Shown: positions 10,201-18,167, counted from the stretch's first letter. The stretch: DNA of 64,000 bases from Caecitellus pseudoparvulus (GCA_965644315.1 CBFFRQ010000065.1:248001-312000), one strand, 5' to 3'. Notes: generated by a model not told the origin, from the letters alone. A program made the numbers and translations.

Positions 10201-11010
10201 CGGCAAAGAAACGCCACCCTCGCCACCACGCACCAGCGTGGAAGAAATGAGGTTACTTGGGATGTTCTGAAGTGCCTGACATAACTCCAAGAGCACAGTG
10301 TGGTTCTCCACCACTGCCATGGCGGCATCCAGCTCGGCCTGGATGTGCCCCGCCGGCAGTACGGGCATGTCCCGCAACTCAGTGTCCGCAGCAAGCCCGG
10401 CAACGTCATCAATGGCAGCACTGGCGGCGTCCATGTCCAGGGCTAGGAAGGCAGCGCGCAGGCGGCGCATGCGGGAGGCAATGGACCTGCACCGATTCAC
10501 CAGTGCCGAGCGGGATGCCGCGTCCTTTGAGGCAGCGAGGGCGGCTGCTAGGCGCGACTCCATGATGCCAGAGGGGGCCACACTGTGGCCATCTGGCGCC
10601 AGCTCCACTCCACCAGCCCGCAGAGCCTCTGCCAGCTTGCCGAGCAGCAGCCGTCGTTCAACTGCTGCTGCGACGGTCTCCAGCTCAGGGTGTGCAGCAG
10701 CGTGCAGGACTGGGATGGAGTGCAGGGCAGCCTCCACCTCCACGTACTTTCCAGTGTTAAGCAGACGTCGAATGTGCAGGAGATGGCGTGCTGCAAGCAG
10801 CAACTCCTCCTCCTCGGGCTTCTCAGGCTCGGTAACACCAGCATAGTACTCCTGCCACTGCTCCAGCACACCAGTCACTGCTTCCTCTTGCACTGAGCCA
10901 TCCTCTGCGAAAGTTGCGGTGCCACAACCCACAGCATCTCTGAAGTCTGCAACGACTGACGACCGGTGTGGCGCGACGTCGCTGTCGGACGAGGCAGAGT
11001 CAGAGGCCAT
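1276..11010 (-). CDS. giant MyTH4-domain protein, 3,244 residues, function unknown
   Basis: One uninterrupted frame of 9.7 kb starts at ATG 11010, directly after a TTCCGCAGC sequence. The N-terminal ~450 residues are helical and acidic, with repeated amphipathic helical hairpins of the type 'LLxxRxLLxxGxxxxxxxAL'. Similar hairpins recur near residues 1,800-1,900 and 2,450-2,520. Between them are long Ser/Pro/Ala/Gly-rich disordered stretches. Around residues 2,580-2,765 (about 3270-2720) is a MyTH4-like domain: a YPNLR start, then LVDELVLQCIKQL, TRGWVLLHCLLSF and YLEAWL, matching the family's 'DE.y.Qi.kQ', 'rGW.Ll' and 'yl...l' helices. MyTH4 domains usually bind microtubules and sit in myosin or kinesin tails. 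No motor or FERM domain is seen here. The C-terminal 400 residues are basic and low in complexity. I do not recognise the whole protein; a cytoskeletal scaffold is an inference. Confidence 0.75.
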   Translation of the reverse strand: MASDSASSDSDVAPHRSSVVADFRDAVGCGTATFAEDGSVQEEAVTGVLEQWQEYYAGVTEPEKPEEEELLLAARHLLHIRRLLNTGKYVEVEAALHSIPVLHAAAHPELETVAAAVERRLLLGKLAEALRAGGVELAPDGHSVAPSGIMESRLAAALAASKDAASRSALVNRCRSIASRMRRLRAAFLALDMDAASAAIDDVAGLAADTELRDMPVLPAGHIQAELDAAMAVVENHTVLLELCQALQNIPSNLISSTLVRGGEGGVSLPELVLAEGGEGALDAVADVLAESEDFNPESQLVQQIMAAASLLQAVNGAAFAMAADVTAARRREVGQGGDLPGTRAALAAGRQQLEECLAMLKDVLDELGSDIQSMPSLLLRSAAERSGALQPGAEVDELSEEDFTDFQRQAVEVMHACGYSDAVDTLSHLRQLVAHCETWMLVFERQCLDLDSAHSAGDVQEASEGPDTQELSPEPEDGPGRPGGVHSARATPAQGSSSATQSPAGPSQHSSDADDASSSGSSTTTLDSQASGEAVAHDAGSGSPVVESRAGGESPLESDSVGEDADDLLARIQAETGLSLGAVHSSGTASSAEDSGSEHAGEEHVGLPEGRGQEHTPAPAEVPASAASHPAAAIEGDASSRASSTASSATSPNPASEAGGSVPLAASKPKPVGDSPPKKILGHSQGRTEPNPVPNPRAMLALAARKAGSTPPSPAAAGRRQAAAAPGPMLHAVADSHTSDRNGGGLPPAGHSAASQRGHSGWMRGDGSGMQMSGAAPAKAALPARNAGQSDPSPDLHTPAPSRRSGEDSATPSPRPPPPQPSIAAAVHEASSAAPREQKTSSPRVQASSPLRSEQGRDETGGQQMPQASPPVQAVSPASVHSSSPPPIPRQGAQFAADQAVRPPVHDGSAQSAVQESSVASGSASFSSGGRAAPSSLAAAGSPQVDALSCPPTDQEPSSVRKGGGPGASQQAEPTSTDMAPGSIRDAATTESSVQPRSTPSPSMAADKPTHVQSKPSFLDETVQHALVPQHLPSQDLVLPSAVDLPANSTGRTLLAVRRALKHGASPSAEAGGPSDTAFTETLLSALTGPKVAAHGDSLASSPAALSDLKHCAGLLKPAEAAALQCTHGRVLMPRDTVWPQAPEGQQAHLATALAITPSHAMLALPEHHVSLLALGPHTRGAGLWLTAVAELDRAVLWEEWGGVWDGLARLATALPPRALPPAWLALLCAGSGKAAAQQGPAAPLQASATRLRKLLNVAESASAGIAGVGSAAPSHTTRLSAAHPGLAKRRAEWVERVDSWLRESVLPGVLADMAAAAPLVEQEVAPRLQALARAVLSKAAEKAACQASRAIRPEHVFAALPQELCQLIAPRFAPSQQSVTALHQAMRELEQATADVEVVCETLNHGSAPCAQPECQHDAPLLQHAQAALKAAQQRDWPGLAKAVAQAALESGNRAQAGLVGAATGLAMGPLHGSVDALDRPASGLKLDLGGTFLAPQLAAAASYLPRELLGDSETSASIVPPFAADQPPHVPLLAAPGKAKLSSPHPAVPVAAVSLGSSSSGAPEAASNAKQAAPSTPRGQDSAAPAGAFNTPPSHTSAQSMPWAVAGDAPGRDWVLLQPMVTAQDEAALFGPGSPTASPGLAGRTVLRALAGEAERERVAGLGSTQASREGLVPALRLLWGAAQAAMHRQRISHEMATNLPRTPHLSSRPPTSEPAVSPSHVLGSMGTTRKTQHRVAAAKAELDATADATKALVSALGLAPSHPDGFGGRGAGSTSTSPSSPRGDEEWGLVSSAQTSPASRPGERLLLQTHSSKSSEPDTLGRVADLLLAMRHAHDAGDWSAVGEVVDAARAALGQLLLGDSPHMSTQVPSRHAGHSSQRVPPRTHGAAATPGLPRLHSLDDAALAAAEHLAHETQAAAMELAARVSLQALLCGLQASQSVSSAVADPAVPPAALLARVPRAGKVGQSKQGVGGSGPTQRAPDLAHLVSALDRGLMRAKQASEMGDGSPQLSQYRPGADRPGASSALGKALRTLSAAVSTPRLPPYITSCLGAAQRLLSMRKAASGAQWPTLLALCLANPPPPYQAAGSQRDRDTSAQGAGSLLQGDFSAWCQAVGVPADAVSAASHASLTSSEPMAGMWDAQPSLGGSEVSLARHAAAAARLVATEAAYWRNVAQTESGIAAVLPAAEEAAAALQADAMQEQLARLSLLGVPGVHPPPQPVWSKLLRAGLGSGDVISAPPSVGAGDRQQWDPSRRYATVEVAGAGGLRTRAGEVWTPVPAQLLPADMSPPAGSSLPPPRTWMRVALVPLPSIVASVEGERDGLLGTHAPGSTQSDVSAYALEGVERVPTPDDVQRRVRAVAHRAQQLSRLHAEVEDALGSGDEALMARALAQGKAMGLSLTALKPRPGGLHKPRPVGSDAPVSGPPLLGSSHAAPQSAAVAVPDATLGLLQRAAATLAKRHQHRAMAAAAVKARDIPTARRMVAEIDAAGDAGALPADLLADLRALASETAATTALARLAELSAQPAEGVDADALIAAAAQARLHMGRTEAAGGEDGAATTGSGAALSPRLLSMQENTTFGGQAALVAPLHHYRIKAYPNLRSSDEFEELSGVPGAGAGMLMHSGAGLGTSLTKQPQGVIMLTRRMFRTVQGVLGDSSLHAPAQGGVDWISPPVVEGVTALVHIGCIVQYLVDELVLQCIKQLSGSPPDVAMTRGWVLLHCLLSFCPVPTSFMPYLEAWLVQQSKPGILETLYRAHIARAHGTHGWAPEQPRGIPARGRRRRASVLRSEHAAAGAPALPPALASAGTSILDIMPGLAAATHATPEALMSLPSHDEVESALRTASAAAAGGWTSDLVVLPHTSRPPAAGPRSSPYKAVPTTPAGAAAAALRKTLQTVAPGVSPPMTSPPSSQRQTQMQLSSPGYALAELWDSLPVQPQEAHGSGAHASDSDGASSLPSLASTQLEEEGSEGPSPRARHPPSRIPIPHPTRRHGSHLVEYPPGVDTPTGLSVRSRRRLEASRAERPKSTRRGPLRKVKGVPRHLPVELSESSSVLELDAGSPGSLHPQTWRVPAVAPVKPEPRTTAYLPAPLPSAAGGKQDAAGLRQAKAAGPTVARWVVPALPDEAAPTPPVVPHGYAQRHQAAHRSKAGQLPHDSAPHASVDLRSPPAPRTRKAGPVHAQGHAASRASQRHGSTGHSRQTWATPGTSAGQPLSMVDLATPAVAQEDDWGITHASTRNTPW

Positions 11011-11319
11011 GCTGCGGAAGTAGGGAAAAACGCTTCGCAGACCAGGCGCCTTTCGTCAGTCCTTGCGCGAAGGGTGTTCACAGGCGGCGGCGCAAGCGCG
11101 ACGACCAAGTCAAACCACTACACAGCAGGGTGTGGGAGAGGTCTGAGTGCTTCAACAGCACGTCTGGGTCAATCTGAGCGAGCGAGCTGCCTCACAGCTT
11201 CAGTTTCCTTTGCCTGCAACCGTGCCCCGCAATGTTGGGGGAAGCCAAGCACAGCACCGGGCGCTGTGAAGCTTGCAGTTCTGCAACCTCTGGCGGCCTT
11301 CCTTGCATTGTGCCAGACT
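11011..11319. other. spacer between two minus-strand genes
   Basis: This 309-base gap lies between the stop of the EF-2 paralogue and the ATG of the MyTH4 gene. It should hold the 3' end of the former and the promoter of the latter. The only pattern I note is TGCGGAAG at 11013-11020, three bases from the MyTH4 ATG, a near copy of the recurring word. Confidence 0.4.
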
Positions 11320-14029
11320 TTACAGTTTGTCGAGGAAAAATGATGCAGGGTGGGGCTCTTCGCTGAGGCCGCCTTCCAGGCGCCGACGAGACACAGCTTG
11401 GGCCAGTGCACTTTGTGGATCATCCAGCCTCCCTTCCAGGGCACTCCAGCCACAAGAGCTCCAGTACAGCACGGCATCTCCATCAGATGCATCGCCTGCA
11501 GCTTGTATGACGTCATCGTGGGCCTCAACTGGCACCTGGCACTTGATGATGGACGGGAGCCCGCCGCTGGCTTGCGTCACCTCCAGCACTTCTGCCCCCG
11601 CACTTTGCACTGCATCCAGGACTACATCTACAAACTGCTGCATGACGAGCGCATTGCACTCAAGAGCAGCAAGCGCTAGTGTGGGTTCAGCGCTGAGCAT
11701 GCCGCCGTACACCACCCGCCGCGCTGTGGGGAGCAGCTGCCCCACGCCGCGATGGATCGCGTCAGCGTAATACAAGGCATCCACCAAGTGCACCTGTACG
11801 CCATGCAAGGGGTCTCCACACAATGGGCCCTCTGCTGTTGCCATGTGAAAGCCGCTAGCAACGCCTGCCCTGAGTTCATCGATGCACCGCAGCATCTTCG
11901 TGGACTCGAACAAGGCGCAGGCTGCGTCCTGCTCTGGACCAACTGCCCACAAACGCCCAGAAGCTGGGCTGATGCCGAAGTCCTTAAGTGCTGAAGAGTG
12001 AAGGGGATCAGACTTTGGGGGGAACTGGAACGCCCCAGTCTGAAGAGCGTCGACCATGGGCTCAGGAAGCCGACCAACCTCTGCCCACAGTCGGTTGTGC
12101 TTGTTTGGCGACTTCGCCATGACGGCAGCTGGCGTGGTGCCCCGGACACCCTCCCGGGCACATGGCACAACGTTGGAGGTGCGGATCTGGAGCCCAGGGA
12201 ATCCCATTGTCTGGGTGTTCTCCGCGGCGCGGCGAAGCAGCGCTGGAGTGGCACCGTACACACAGTGCTCCCCCGATGCCCGTGTGCCAACTGCAATCTC
12301 ACAGTGAACGTGAGCCAGCCAGCGCAGGGCTTGCACGAGGCGGGGCATGTGCTGGGCGGCCAGCGGCTCGATGGCCATGCAGCATGCCCTGCGAATGCTT
12401 CTGTACAATGGAGTCAAGGGCTGCAAGCTTGCGTCGTCACTCAGAGTGCATGCGTCTGTGAGGGATGTACCGCTTGTCTCCAGCAGAACCACGTGCCCCG
12501 CCACAGCTGAAGGGACTGCAGCGGTCTTGTGCTGGAATGGAAGAAGGATTCGCTCCACAACTACTTTGTGTGGGGCGCACTTCTTGCCTTCACTCAACAC
12601 GTACAGCTCCTGGCCGCTCTGCAAAATGCCCGACACAACGCGGCCCATTGGCAGGAACGGGGCTGCTGAGCCTGTGCACGGCAAGTACTTGACGACATCC
12701 ACAACAGCTGGTCCACTCTCGGCGGCTGCCTCTAATACTGAGTACATGTCACCTTTCGCGAAGGATGCAAGCCTCTCAGTCGCCCGCGAAGCTGGTACAA
12801 GCGCTGTTCGCAGCAGTTGCGAGAAGGCACGTTCAAGCGGCAGCCAGCAACGCAGGAAGGCAGACGAGCGCGAGTCACCAGTCTGTTCTGAAACTTGACT
12901 AAAGCTCTGGCCAAGATGCAGCTTCTCGGCCATGCTGGCCAGTCGCTCTGGGTCAGTGCGTGCCGCTCGGATCACCTCCCGAAGCGGGCGCAGAACCAAT
13001 CGGACGAAAGCGCAGTTCTTTGAGCTGTGAGGCGAAGGAGCCCCTTCCATCTCCTCCCAACTTTTCGTACTTGGGTGGAAGATGAAGCCACCCCACATTC
13101 TTTCCAAGAACTCTTCCTGGGGCATGGCGAGCTTTGCTGCGTACTCAGCCGCAAAATCCTGCAAGCTGAAGCTCCAGCCATGACGCGAGCTGCCACATAG
13201 GACTGTGCACTGCCGCATGTCCACCCGGACAGGGTCTGCGACACCCACTGAACCAGTGGCGAGAGCAAGGTTGACTTCTTCTATGCGCTGCCACAGCGCC
13301 GCGTACAGCGAAGGCAGTGATAACTCCTCGTCAGCCAGCGCTTCATGCAACCCGTCCAGGAACAGCAGTGGCGTCATACCCTCCGACGCCACCGACCGCA
13401 CGTCCGCCGCAAGGCAATCCACCAAAGGTGCAAAGCAGTGCGTTGTGATGACACCATTGTCGCTCATCCGCAAGGCACCAGCGACGTCCCGTGTCCCATC
13501 CCGCGCACACGCACTGGCGTGCAAGCGGACCAGCGAGCCACCTGTGAGCGGCCCCGCAGCCCCTGCAGCAGCGGCAGCTCCGGAACCAGGCACGAACAGC
13601 GCATGAGGGACAAGAGATGGGACGCCAATGTGGACATCCTCAGGGGCCCGTGTGCCCGTGAATCGGTGGTCAGGCCTTGGCGGCGGCGCAGGAATGAGCC
13701 AGGCTTCCTCCAGGCGCTTCACCAAACACGACTCCGTTCCACCTTGGGCGCACAGCACTGCGACGTGGCACTGTTCATACTCTCCCCTAGCCGCCCGTTC
13801 ATAGTCAAACTCCGCAACCTTCACTTCATCGCTGCTGGTCGCCTGTGAAGGTGTTGGCGTGTTGGGAGGCAAATTCCGCAAGGGTGCCGGAGCTCAAGGG
13901 AGGGCGTCTTGACAGGGAGGACGGAGAAGAGATGTCAAAACTGACCGCAAGCATACATACCTGTGTGGGACTTGCGTGTGGTTCATCATGCGCATGATCG
14001 GAAGAAGGGAGGCTCTCGCTGTGTGACAT
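11320..14029 (-). CDS. elongation factor 2 paralogue with a degenerate GTPase domain (pseudo-GTPase)
   Basis: Exon 1 is 14029-13961 (ATG, 23 codons, then CAG/gtatgt). Exon 2 is 13842-11320 after a ttcacag acceptor, giving 863 residues, the length of eEF2. Alignment from memory covers all five EF-2 domains, including RFTGTR, HGWSFSLQDFA, RCWLP, a 'GRVVSG' strand, SPNKHNRLW, SGFHMAT-EGPLCGD, ADAIHRGVGQLLPTARR and the terminal FLDKL. GTP-binding motifs are gone: G1 AHVDHGKST has become LCAQGGTES (residues ~53-61), the switch II DSPGHVDF position reads ARDGTRDV, and NKMD reads LDGLH. The diphthamide loop keeps the modified-histidine position (His720, codon 11754-11752), but the neighbours LHADA and HRGGGQ are altered to YYADA and HRGVGQ. 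No frame breaks occur, so it looks functional. A ribosome-binding regulator without GTP turnover is the inference; EFL1 is less likely because the C-terminus is EF-2-like. Confidence 0.9.
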
Positions 14030-14352
14030 GCGACTCCTTGCAAGTTTCCGATCGTGCAAAACGCCTCACGTTGCTCCACGACACACCCGGTGCAGGCAGG
14101 CCGTCGATGACCTGATAAGCACAGTATGCAATGAGGCCTGCAGTGGATTCTTCGAGCTGTGCGGTGTGGTTGATTGTGAGCGCTGCACGCGAGCCGCAGG
14201 TGCTGGACGCTGCCCCTCGCAAGTTCTGCGGGCAAACATATTCCATTACTATCCTTAACACCAACTTACGCAGTCATCCAACTCGCCCTTGTGCCACGTG
14301 AGCCCCCGTTTCCACCTGAAGCACGTCGCTGTCACTGCGGAATCTGGACACC
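14030..14352. promoter_or_regulatory. divergent promoter region, EF-2 paralogue / PS synthase
   Basis: These 323 bases separate two divergent start codons. I see no coding signal. TGCGGAAT at 14336-14343, ten bases before the PS synthase ATG, resembles the recurring TGCGGAAAT word. Confidence 0.4.
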
Positions 14353-15108
14353 ATGGTCACCAGCAGAGCCCCAGTCCCGCTGTGGGCCTATGCGGTGCCC
14401 AACCTCATCACTCTGGCAGGAATGGCTTGTGGAGCTTACATGGCACTGACCATGCAGTTTTCGTGAGTTTTCTGGCGCTATTTATGCGGCGCCCAGCCCA
14501 GAGCGAATCTCAGCGGTGCTCGCGCAGGTGGCTGCTATTCTTCGCCTGCTGCTTCGCGGACTTCCTGGATGGAACAGCTGCTCGTCTCCTCAAAGCTAGC
14601 TCTACGTTTGGTGCCGTCATGGACAGCGTGCGTGTTGGAGGCGCAGAGAGACGGTGGCGTCCCGGCAACCGCTGGTCCTCACCACGCCGGAAGCGTTTTC
14701 TGCACAGGTGGGCGATGCGTTGAACTTCGTGATTGTCCCAGCAGTTCTTCTTCACAAACAACTCGACATGCCCTGGGTGGTGGCTGTTTTCATTGCATCT
14801 GGCATCGGCAGGCGTGCGTGCGGCAAGCTGGCCCAGGCTGAGCTTTGCTCGGACACTTCCTCGCCGCACATGTCCCGCACGCAGTGATTTTGTTCACCCT
14901 CGGCACGTATGACCCTGCACCTGGCGTGAGCATCGGCCTTCCAACTCCTGCAGCTGCTGGGCTCTTGTTCACTTTCGCGTTCGGCGTGAGTTTGGAGCCC
15001 CAGATGCTGACTTGGTTGGTGCTGGCTCTTGCCGCGGCCATGCACGTGCCTCTGCGGGTGTGGAAGCCGTCTTTGGGCAAGGAAGGCAAAACGGACAAGT
15101 CAGCCTGA
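14353..15108 (+). CDS. CDP-diacylglycerol-serine O-phosphatidyltransferase (PssA type)
   Basis: Four exons join in phase: 14353-14462, 14528-14627, 14708-14813 and 14885-15108, giving 179 residues. The full CDP-alcohol phosphatidyltransferase signature DG-x2-AR-x8-G-x3-D-x3-D is present as DGTAAR...G...D...D; its last aspartate lies across the second intron (ATGGACAGC / GTGGGCGAT). The flanking PNLITLAGMACG and GLPTPAAAG segments are typical of the small bacterial and archaeal-type PS synthases, as is the length. Several hydrophobic membrane helices are visible. The enzyme would make phosphatidylserine from CDP-diacylglycerol and serine in an internal membrane. A related CDP-alcohol transferase (archaetidylserine- or PGP synthase-like) is the alternative, but the PTPAAAG block favours PS synthase. 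Its stop is nine bases from the convergent methyltransferase. Confidence 0.85.
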
Positions 15109-15117
15109 CGCCGGACG

Positions 15118-16401
15118 TTAGTTCTTCGTGTCACTGGCTATGTCTGAGAAGTGCACCGTTGCAGAGCCGCGTGCCTTGGGCTTTTGCTGGCTCGCATGCG
15201 GACACCAGCCCGTGGCGTAAATGATCGTGAACGTCGCCACCACGCTCGTGTCAGCGGCCCTGCCGGCCAGCAGCTGCTGCTCCACACTAGCCCACGGCTC
15301 TTCGCTGTGCTCCACGTGGTAGGCAGCCGCCGTGGCTAGCATGGCGTCCTGCCGCAGAGTGGAGCGTCCACGCATGCCGGCAGCGCTGTCCCCCGCCCGC
15401 TGCAAGTGCTCCATCAGCACAGCCGCGGAGCCGTATCCGATGGCGATGTCCTCCGTGTCCACGGTGGGCAAAGCCAGCCCCGCAGCCTGCAGCAGGCCGC
15501 CCACGTCTGACACCCGTGTCGTGGGCGACGTGTGGGGCAGGGGCCCTCCGCGTCGGTCGAAGTCTGCCATGGCCGAGGACGTCGCCAGCTCAGACAGGGT
15601 GTCGCCCCCCACCAAGGCGGCCAGGAACATGCCGTCTGGTTTCAAGATGCGGCGCACGTCACGCAGAGTGCCAGGAAGGTCGTTCACCCACTGCAGGTTC
15701 AGGTTGCTGACCACCAAGTCGAAGGTGTCATCAGCAAAAGGGAGGAACTCTTCGTCCCCCAAGACGGGCAGGATGGAAGCTGCTGCAAGGGGTCCTTGGG
15801 CATTGGCCAGCACCTGCGGCTCTGCTCCTGGGGCTTCTTCCGGCGCATCAAAGTCGAAGTCCAATGCATCCATGCTGGAGTCTGTCTGAGGAGAGTACTG
15901 TGAAGAGGCCAAAGACCCAGCTTGGGCTTCCCGGTCGCCAGCCTGCCAAGCTTTGGCAGCAGTCAGGCCGCGCTGCAGCTGGGCGTGGCTGGAGTCCATC
16001 AGCACCAGCTCCTGGATGCCCGCATCCCACGCCCCACCTTCCCGGGCATGCTCATACAGCGCCCGCACGAAGCTGCCCCCACCCACCTGCAGGTCCAGGA
16101 CCCTCGGAAACTCTCGTCGAATGTCCTGTGCTCGGGCAAGGCAGCAGCCGTGACGTCATGCCGGGCTCGCGACCCAGGCGACTCGCTTCCTTACTCGCAG
16201 CTTGTCCACCAAGCGGTAAGCAACTTCATCGCGCAGATAGTCATAGTCAGCAGCATCCTCTTGCTGCCCTGACCAGTCACGTTGGCGGCGCTTGACGCCT
16301 GCGCATGGCCGGGGTGAAGTGCGGAAATCGACTCGCACGCGAGGGACAGCGCTGGCTGCCCACCTCGTTGAAAGACCGTCTGCGAAGCTGTACTGCAGCA
16401 T
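15118..16401 (-). CDS. NDUFAF5: NDUFAF5-like mitochondrial complex I assembly methyltransferase-family protein
   Basis: Exon 1 (to 16195, donor CGA/gtaagg) and exon 2 (16125-15118) join in phase. The joined text reads VKRRQRDW...YDYLRDEVAYRLVDKLR / DIRREFPRVLDL, the characteristic entry of the NDUFAF5/BioC-like family. The motif LQWVNDLPGTLRDVRRILKPDG then follows, matching 'l.WvNdLp..l.e..rvLkPdG'. Human NDUFAF5 hydroxylates an arginine of NDUFS7 during complex I assembly. Motif I, normally DLGCGxG, reads DLQVGGG here. An acidic insertion (residues ~140-190) makes the protein about 404 residues, longer than usual. The start is uncertain: ATG 16401 is the only upstream in-frame ATG seen, and TGCGGAAAT at 16320-16328 lies inside that exon, so translation may begin in another 5' exon. 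Confidence 0.82.
16320..16328 (+). promoter_or_regulatory. TGCGGAAAT word, copy at 5' end of NDUFAF5-like gene
   Basis: Exact match, antisense to the gene, inside the proposed first exon. This either argues for a later start in a different exon arrangement or is a chance copy. Confidence 0.3.
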
Positions 16402-17099
16402 CGAAGAAGCTGCTTAGTAGTATGCAGTCCGTCAGCGACGTGACCGTGAACTCGTCCAGCCAAACGCAGCATGCTGCCGGGCCACGCTGGGGCACTCAGT
16501 GGTGCTGCTGCTCCTCACGCCGAGCAGGCTGGCGGCCTCTGCAGCGGCAGGCCGAACGGCACCTGTCGTGCAGATTGCTGTCCTTGTAAAAAATGCGGCT
16601 GAATCCTGGCTGGCAACATGCGTAGGGGTTGTGAGTCTTGGTTGCGTGAGATTGAGGGAGATGCGTGGTTGCAGCCACCTGCCCCGCCAGATCGCAATGG
16701 CGCGCTGTACCACGGCCAAGGCCTGCCCAGGGCTTCTGCAGAAGGCTTTCGCCTGAGCCTTGTGGGCTGTTTCTCCACTTGCCAGCTCGCGCTTCAACCA
16801 CGGTGAAGTAGCCGGCCGCTTCTAGTACAGACCTCAAGGGGTGTCCAGGAAGCTATTGTAGCGACTATTCCGCCAAGATACCGGGCACTCCATCGTCCCC
16901 GGGGGGGCTGTTCACTCCCATGGATCCCCTCTTCAGGCCGCCCCGCGCTTTGCTCCAGCTGGGAACGCTGGTCGAGCGGGGCTCGGGACACTTGTGATCC
17001 CTGCTGCCAAACAAAACAAACCTTTCTTCACGCACACACGCTAGAGACTTCAAAGCGAACCTGCCAGTGCCTGAATCCGCACATTTCACGCACACCAAC
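16402..17099. other. 700-base divergent intergenic region
   Basis: This region lies between the starts of the NDUFAF5-like and peroxiredoxin genes. Open frames occur on both strands; one minus-strand stretch near 16785-16835 (reading LEAAGYFTVVEARAGKW) looks protein-like but matches nothing I know and has no clear start or partner exon. A 5' exon of the methyltransferase or a small gene is possible but not supported. Confidence 0.3.
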
Positions 17100-18135
17100 A
17101 TGCTTGCCGTCGCAGCTGCAGCACGGCGCTGCGCCAGCGCCATCAGCCGCAGCTCAGCGTGGCGGAGCGCCGCATGGGCACCTTCTGTGCGAGGAATGGC
17201 GGTGGCTCCATCGGCAGACACGCGAATTTCCTTGAACCTGGGCGTGGAGTTTCCTGATTTCCAGGTGAGAGCGCACCGAGCCTGGTGCAGGGCGGTGCCG
17301 GTGTCAAGGTTCGCGCGGAATTCGAAGCCCGACACGCTTTGCGCCTCGGCCATCCTGCCAGGTGAAGACCACCCACGGTGAAATGGGCTTGCACTCCTTC
17401 TTCGAGGATTCATGGACGATTCTGTTCAGTCACCCCAGGGATTTCACGTGCGTGCAGAGCAAGGCGACTCGCCGTACCTGATATGCTCACGCTGACTCTG
17501 CCCGCCTTGGATCTCTGAGCGCAGACCCGTGTGCACGACTGAGCTGGGGGAAATTGCAAAGCTGCAGCCCGAGTTCGAGGCCAGGGGAGTCAAGCTTCTG
17601 GCTCTGTCCTGCGACAGCGTGGAGGACCACGAGAGCTGGAAATGTGACATTGAAGCCGCGCGTGGCACGCCTGTGACGTACCCCATCATCGACGACAGCC
17701 AGCGCCACCTGTCCGTCGCGCTGGGCTTCCTGGATCCCGATGAGAAGGACATGGATGGGCTCCCAGTGCCTGTCCGTGCAGTTGTCATTGTCGGGCCAGA
17801 CAAGTGAGTCCCGACCGCCCCACATTCCTACGTGCAGTACTGCACGGATTCGCTTGCCACCCCTCGCTCTGCGCAGGAAGGTGAAGTTGACTATCACATA
17901 CCCGCCGTCTGTCGGGCGCAACACTGCTGAGTTGCTGCGCGTCGTGGATGCCCTGCAGCTGGGCGCGGCATTCCCTGTCGCGACGCCGGTGAATTGGCAG
18001 CCGGGGGATGATGTCATGATCACGCCAGGAGTGACTCCTGAGCAGGCAGCCGAGCAGTTCCCAGGCCATAAGGTTGTGGACGTGCCCAGTGGCAAGGCCT
18101 ACCTGCGAACAACCTCTCCCCCTCAGCACAAGTGA
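17100..18135 (+). CDS. PRDX6: 1-Cys (Prx6-type) peroxiredoxin with N-terminal targeting sequence
   Basis: Exons 17100-17264, 17362-17447, 17525-17803 and 17877-18135 join in phase to give 262 residues. After an Ala/Arg/Ser-rich leader of about 40 residues (probable mitochondrial or plastid presequence), the protein follows Prx6 closely. Landmarks are [27 protein letters not shown] (peroxidatic cysteine; the intron splits the Thr codon before PVC), [47 protein letters not shown] and the C-terminal Prx domain ending in GKAYLR. It reduces hydroperoxides using one catalytic cysteine, in this family usually with glutathione or thioredoxin. The long C-terminal domain separates it from 2-Cys enzymes. 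It converges on the EF-hand gene, 32 bases away. Confidence 0.93.
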
Positions 18136-18167
18136 GGCTTGCAAAGTGCTCAAGAGCTGGAATGCAT

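Noticed and set aside
13843-13881. TTG-started N-terminus for the EF-2 paralogue
   Set aside because: These bases are intronic; an ATG exon at 14029-13961 splices in phase to 13842.
11320-14029. EF-2 paralogue as EFL1/RIA1 or as canonical EF-2
   Set aside because: EFL1 keeps an active G domain and has a different C-terminus; canonical EF-2 would keep all G motifs.
16785-16835. Possible small gene on the minus strand (LEAAGYFTVVEA)
   Set aside because: No start, splice partner or family match could be supported.
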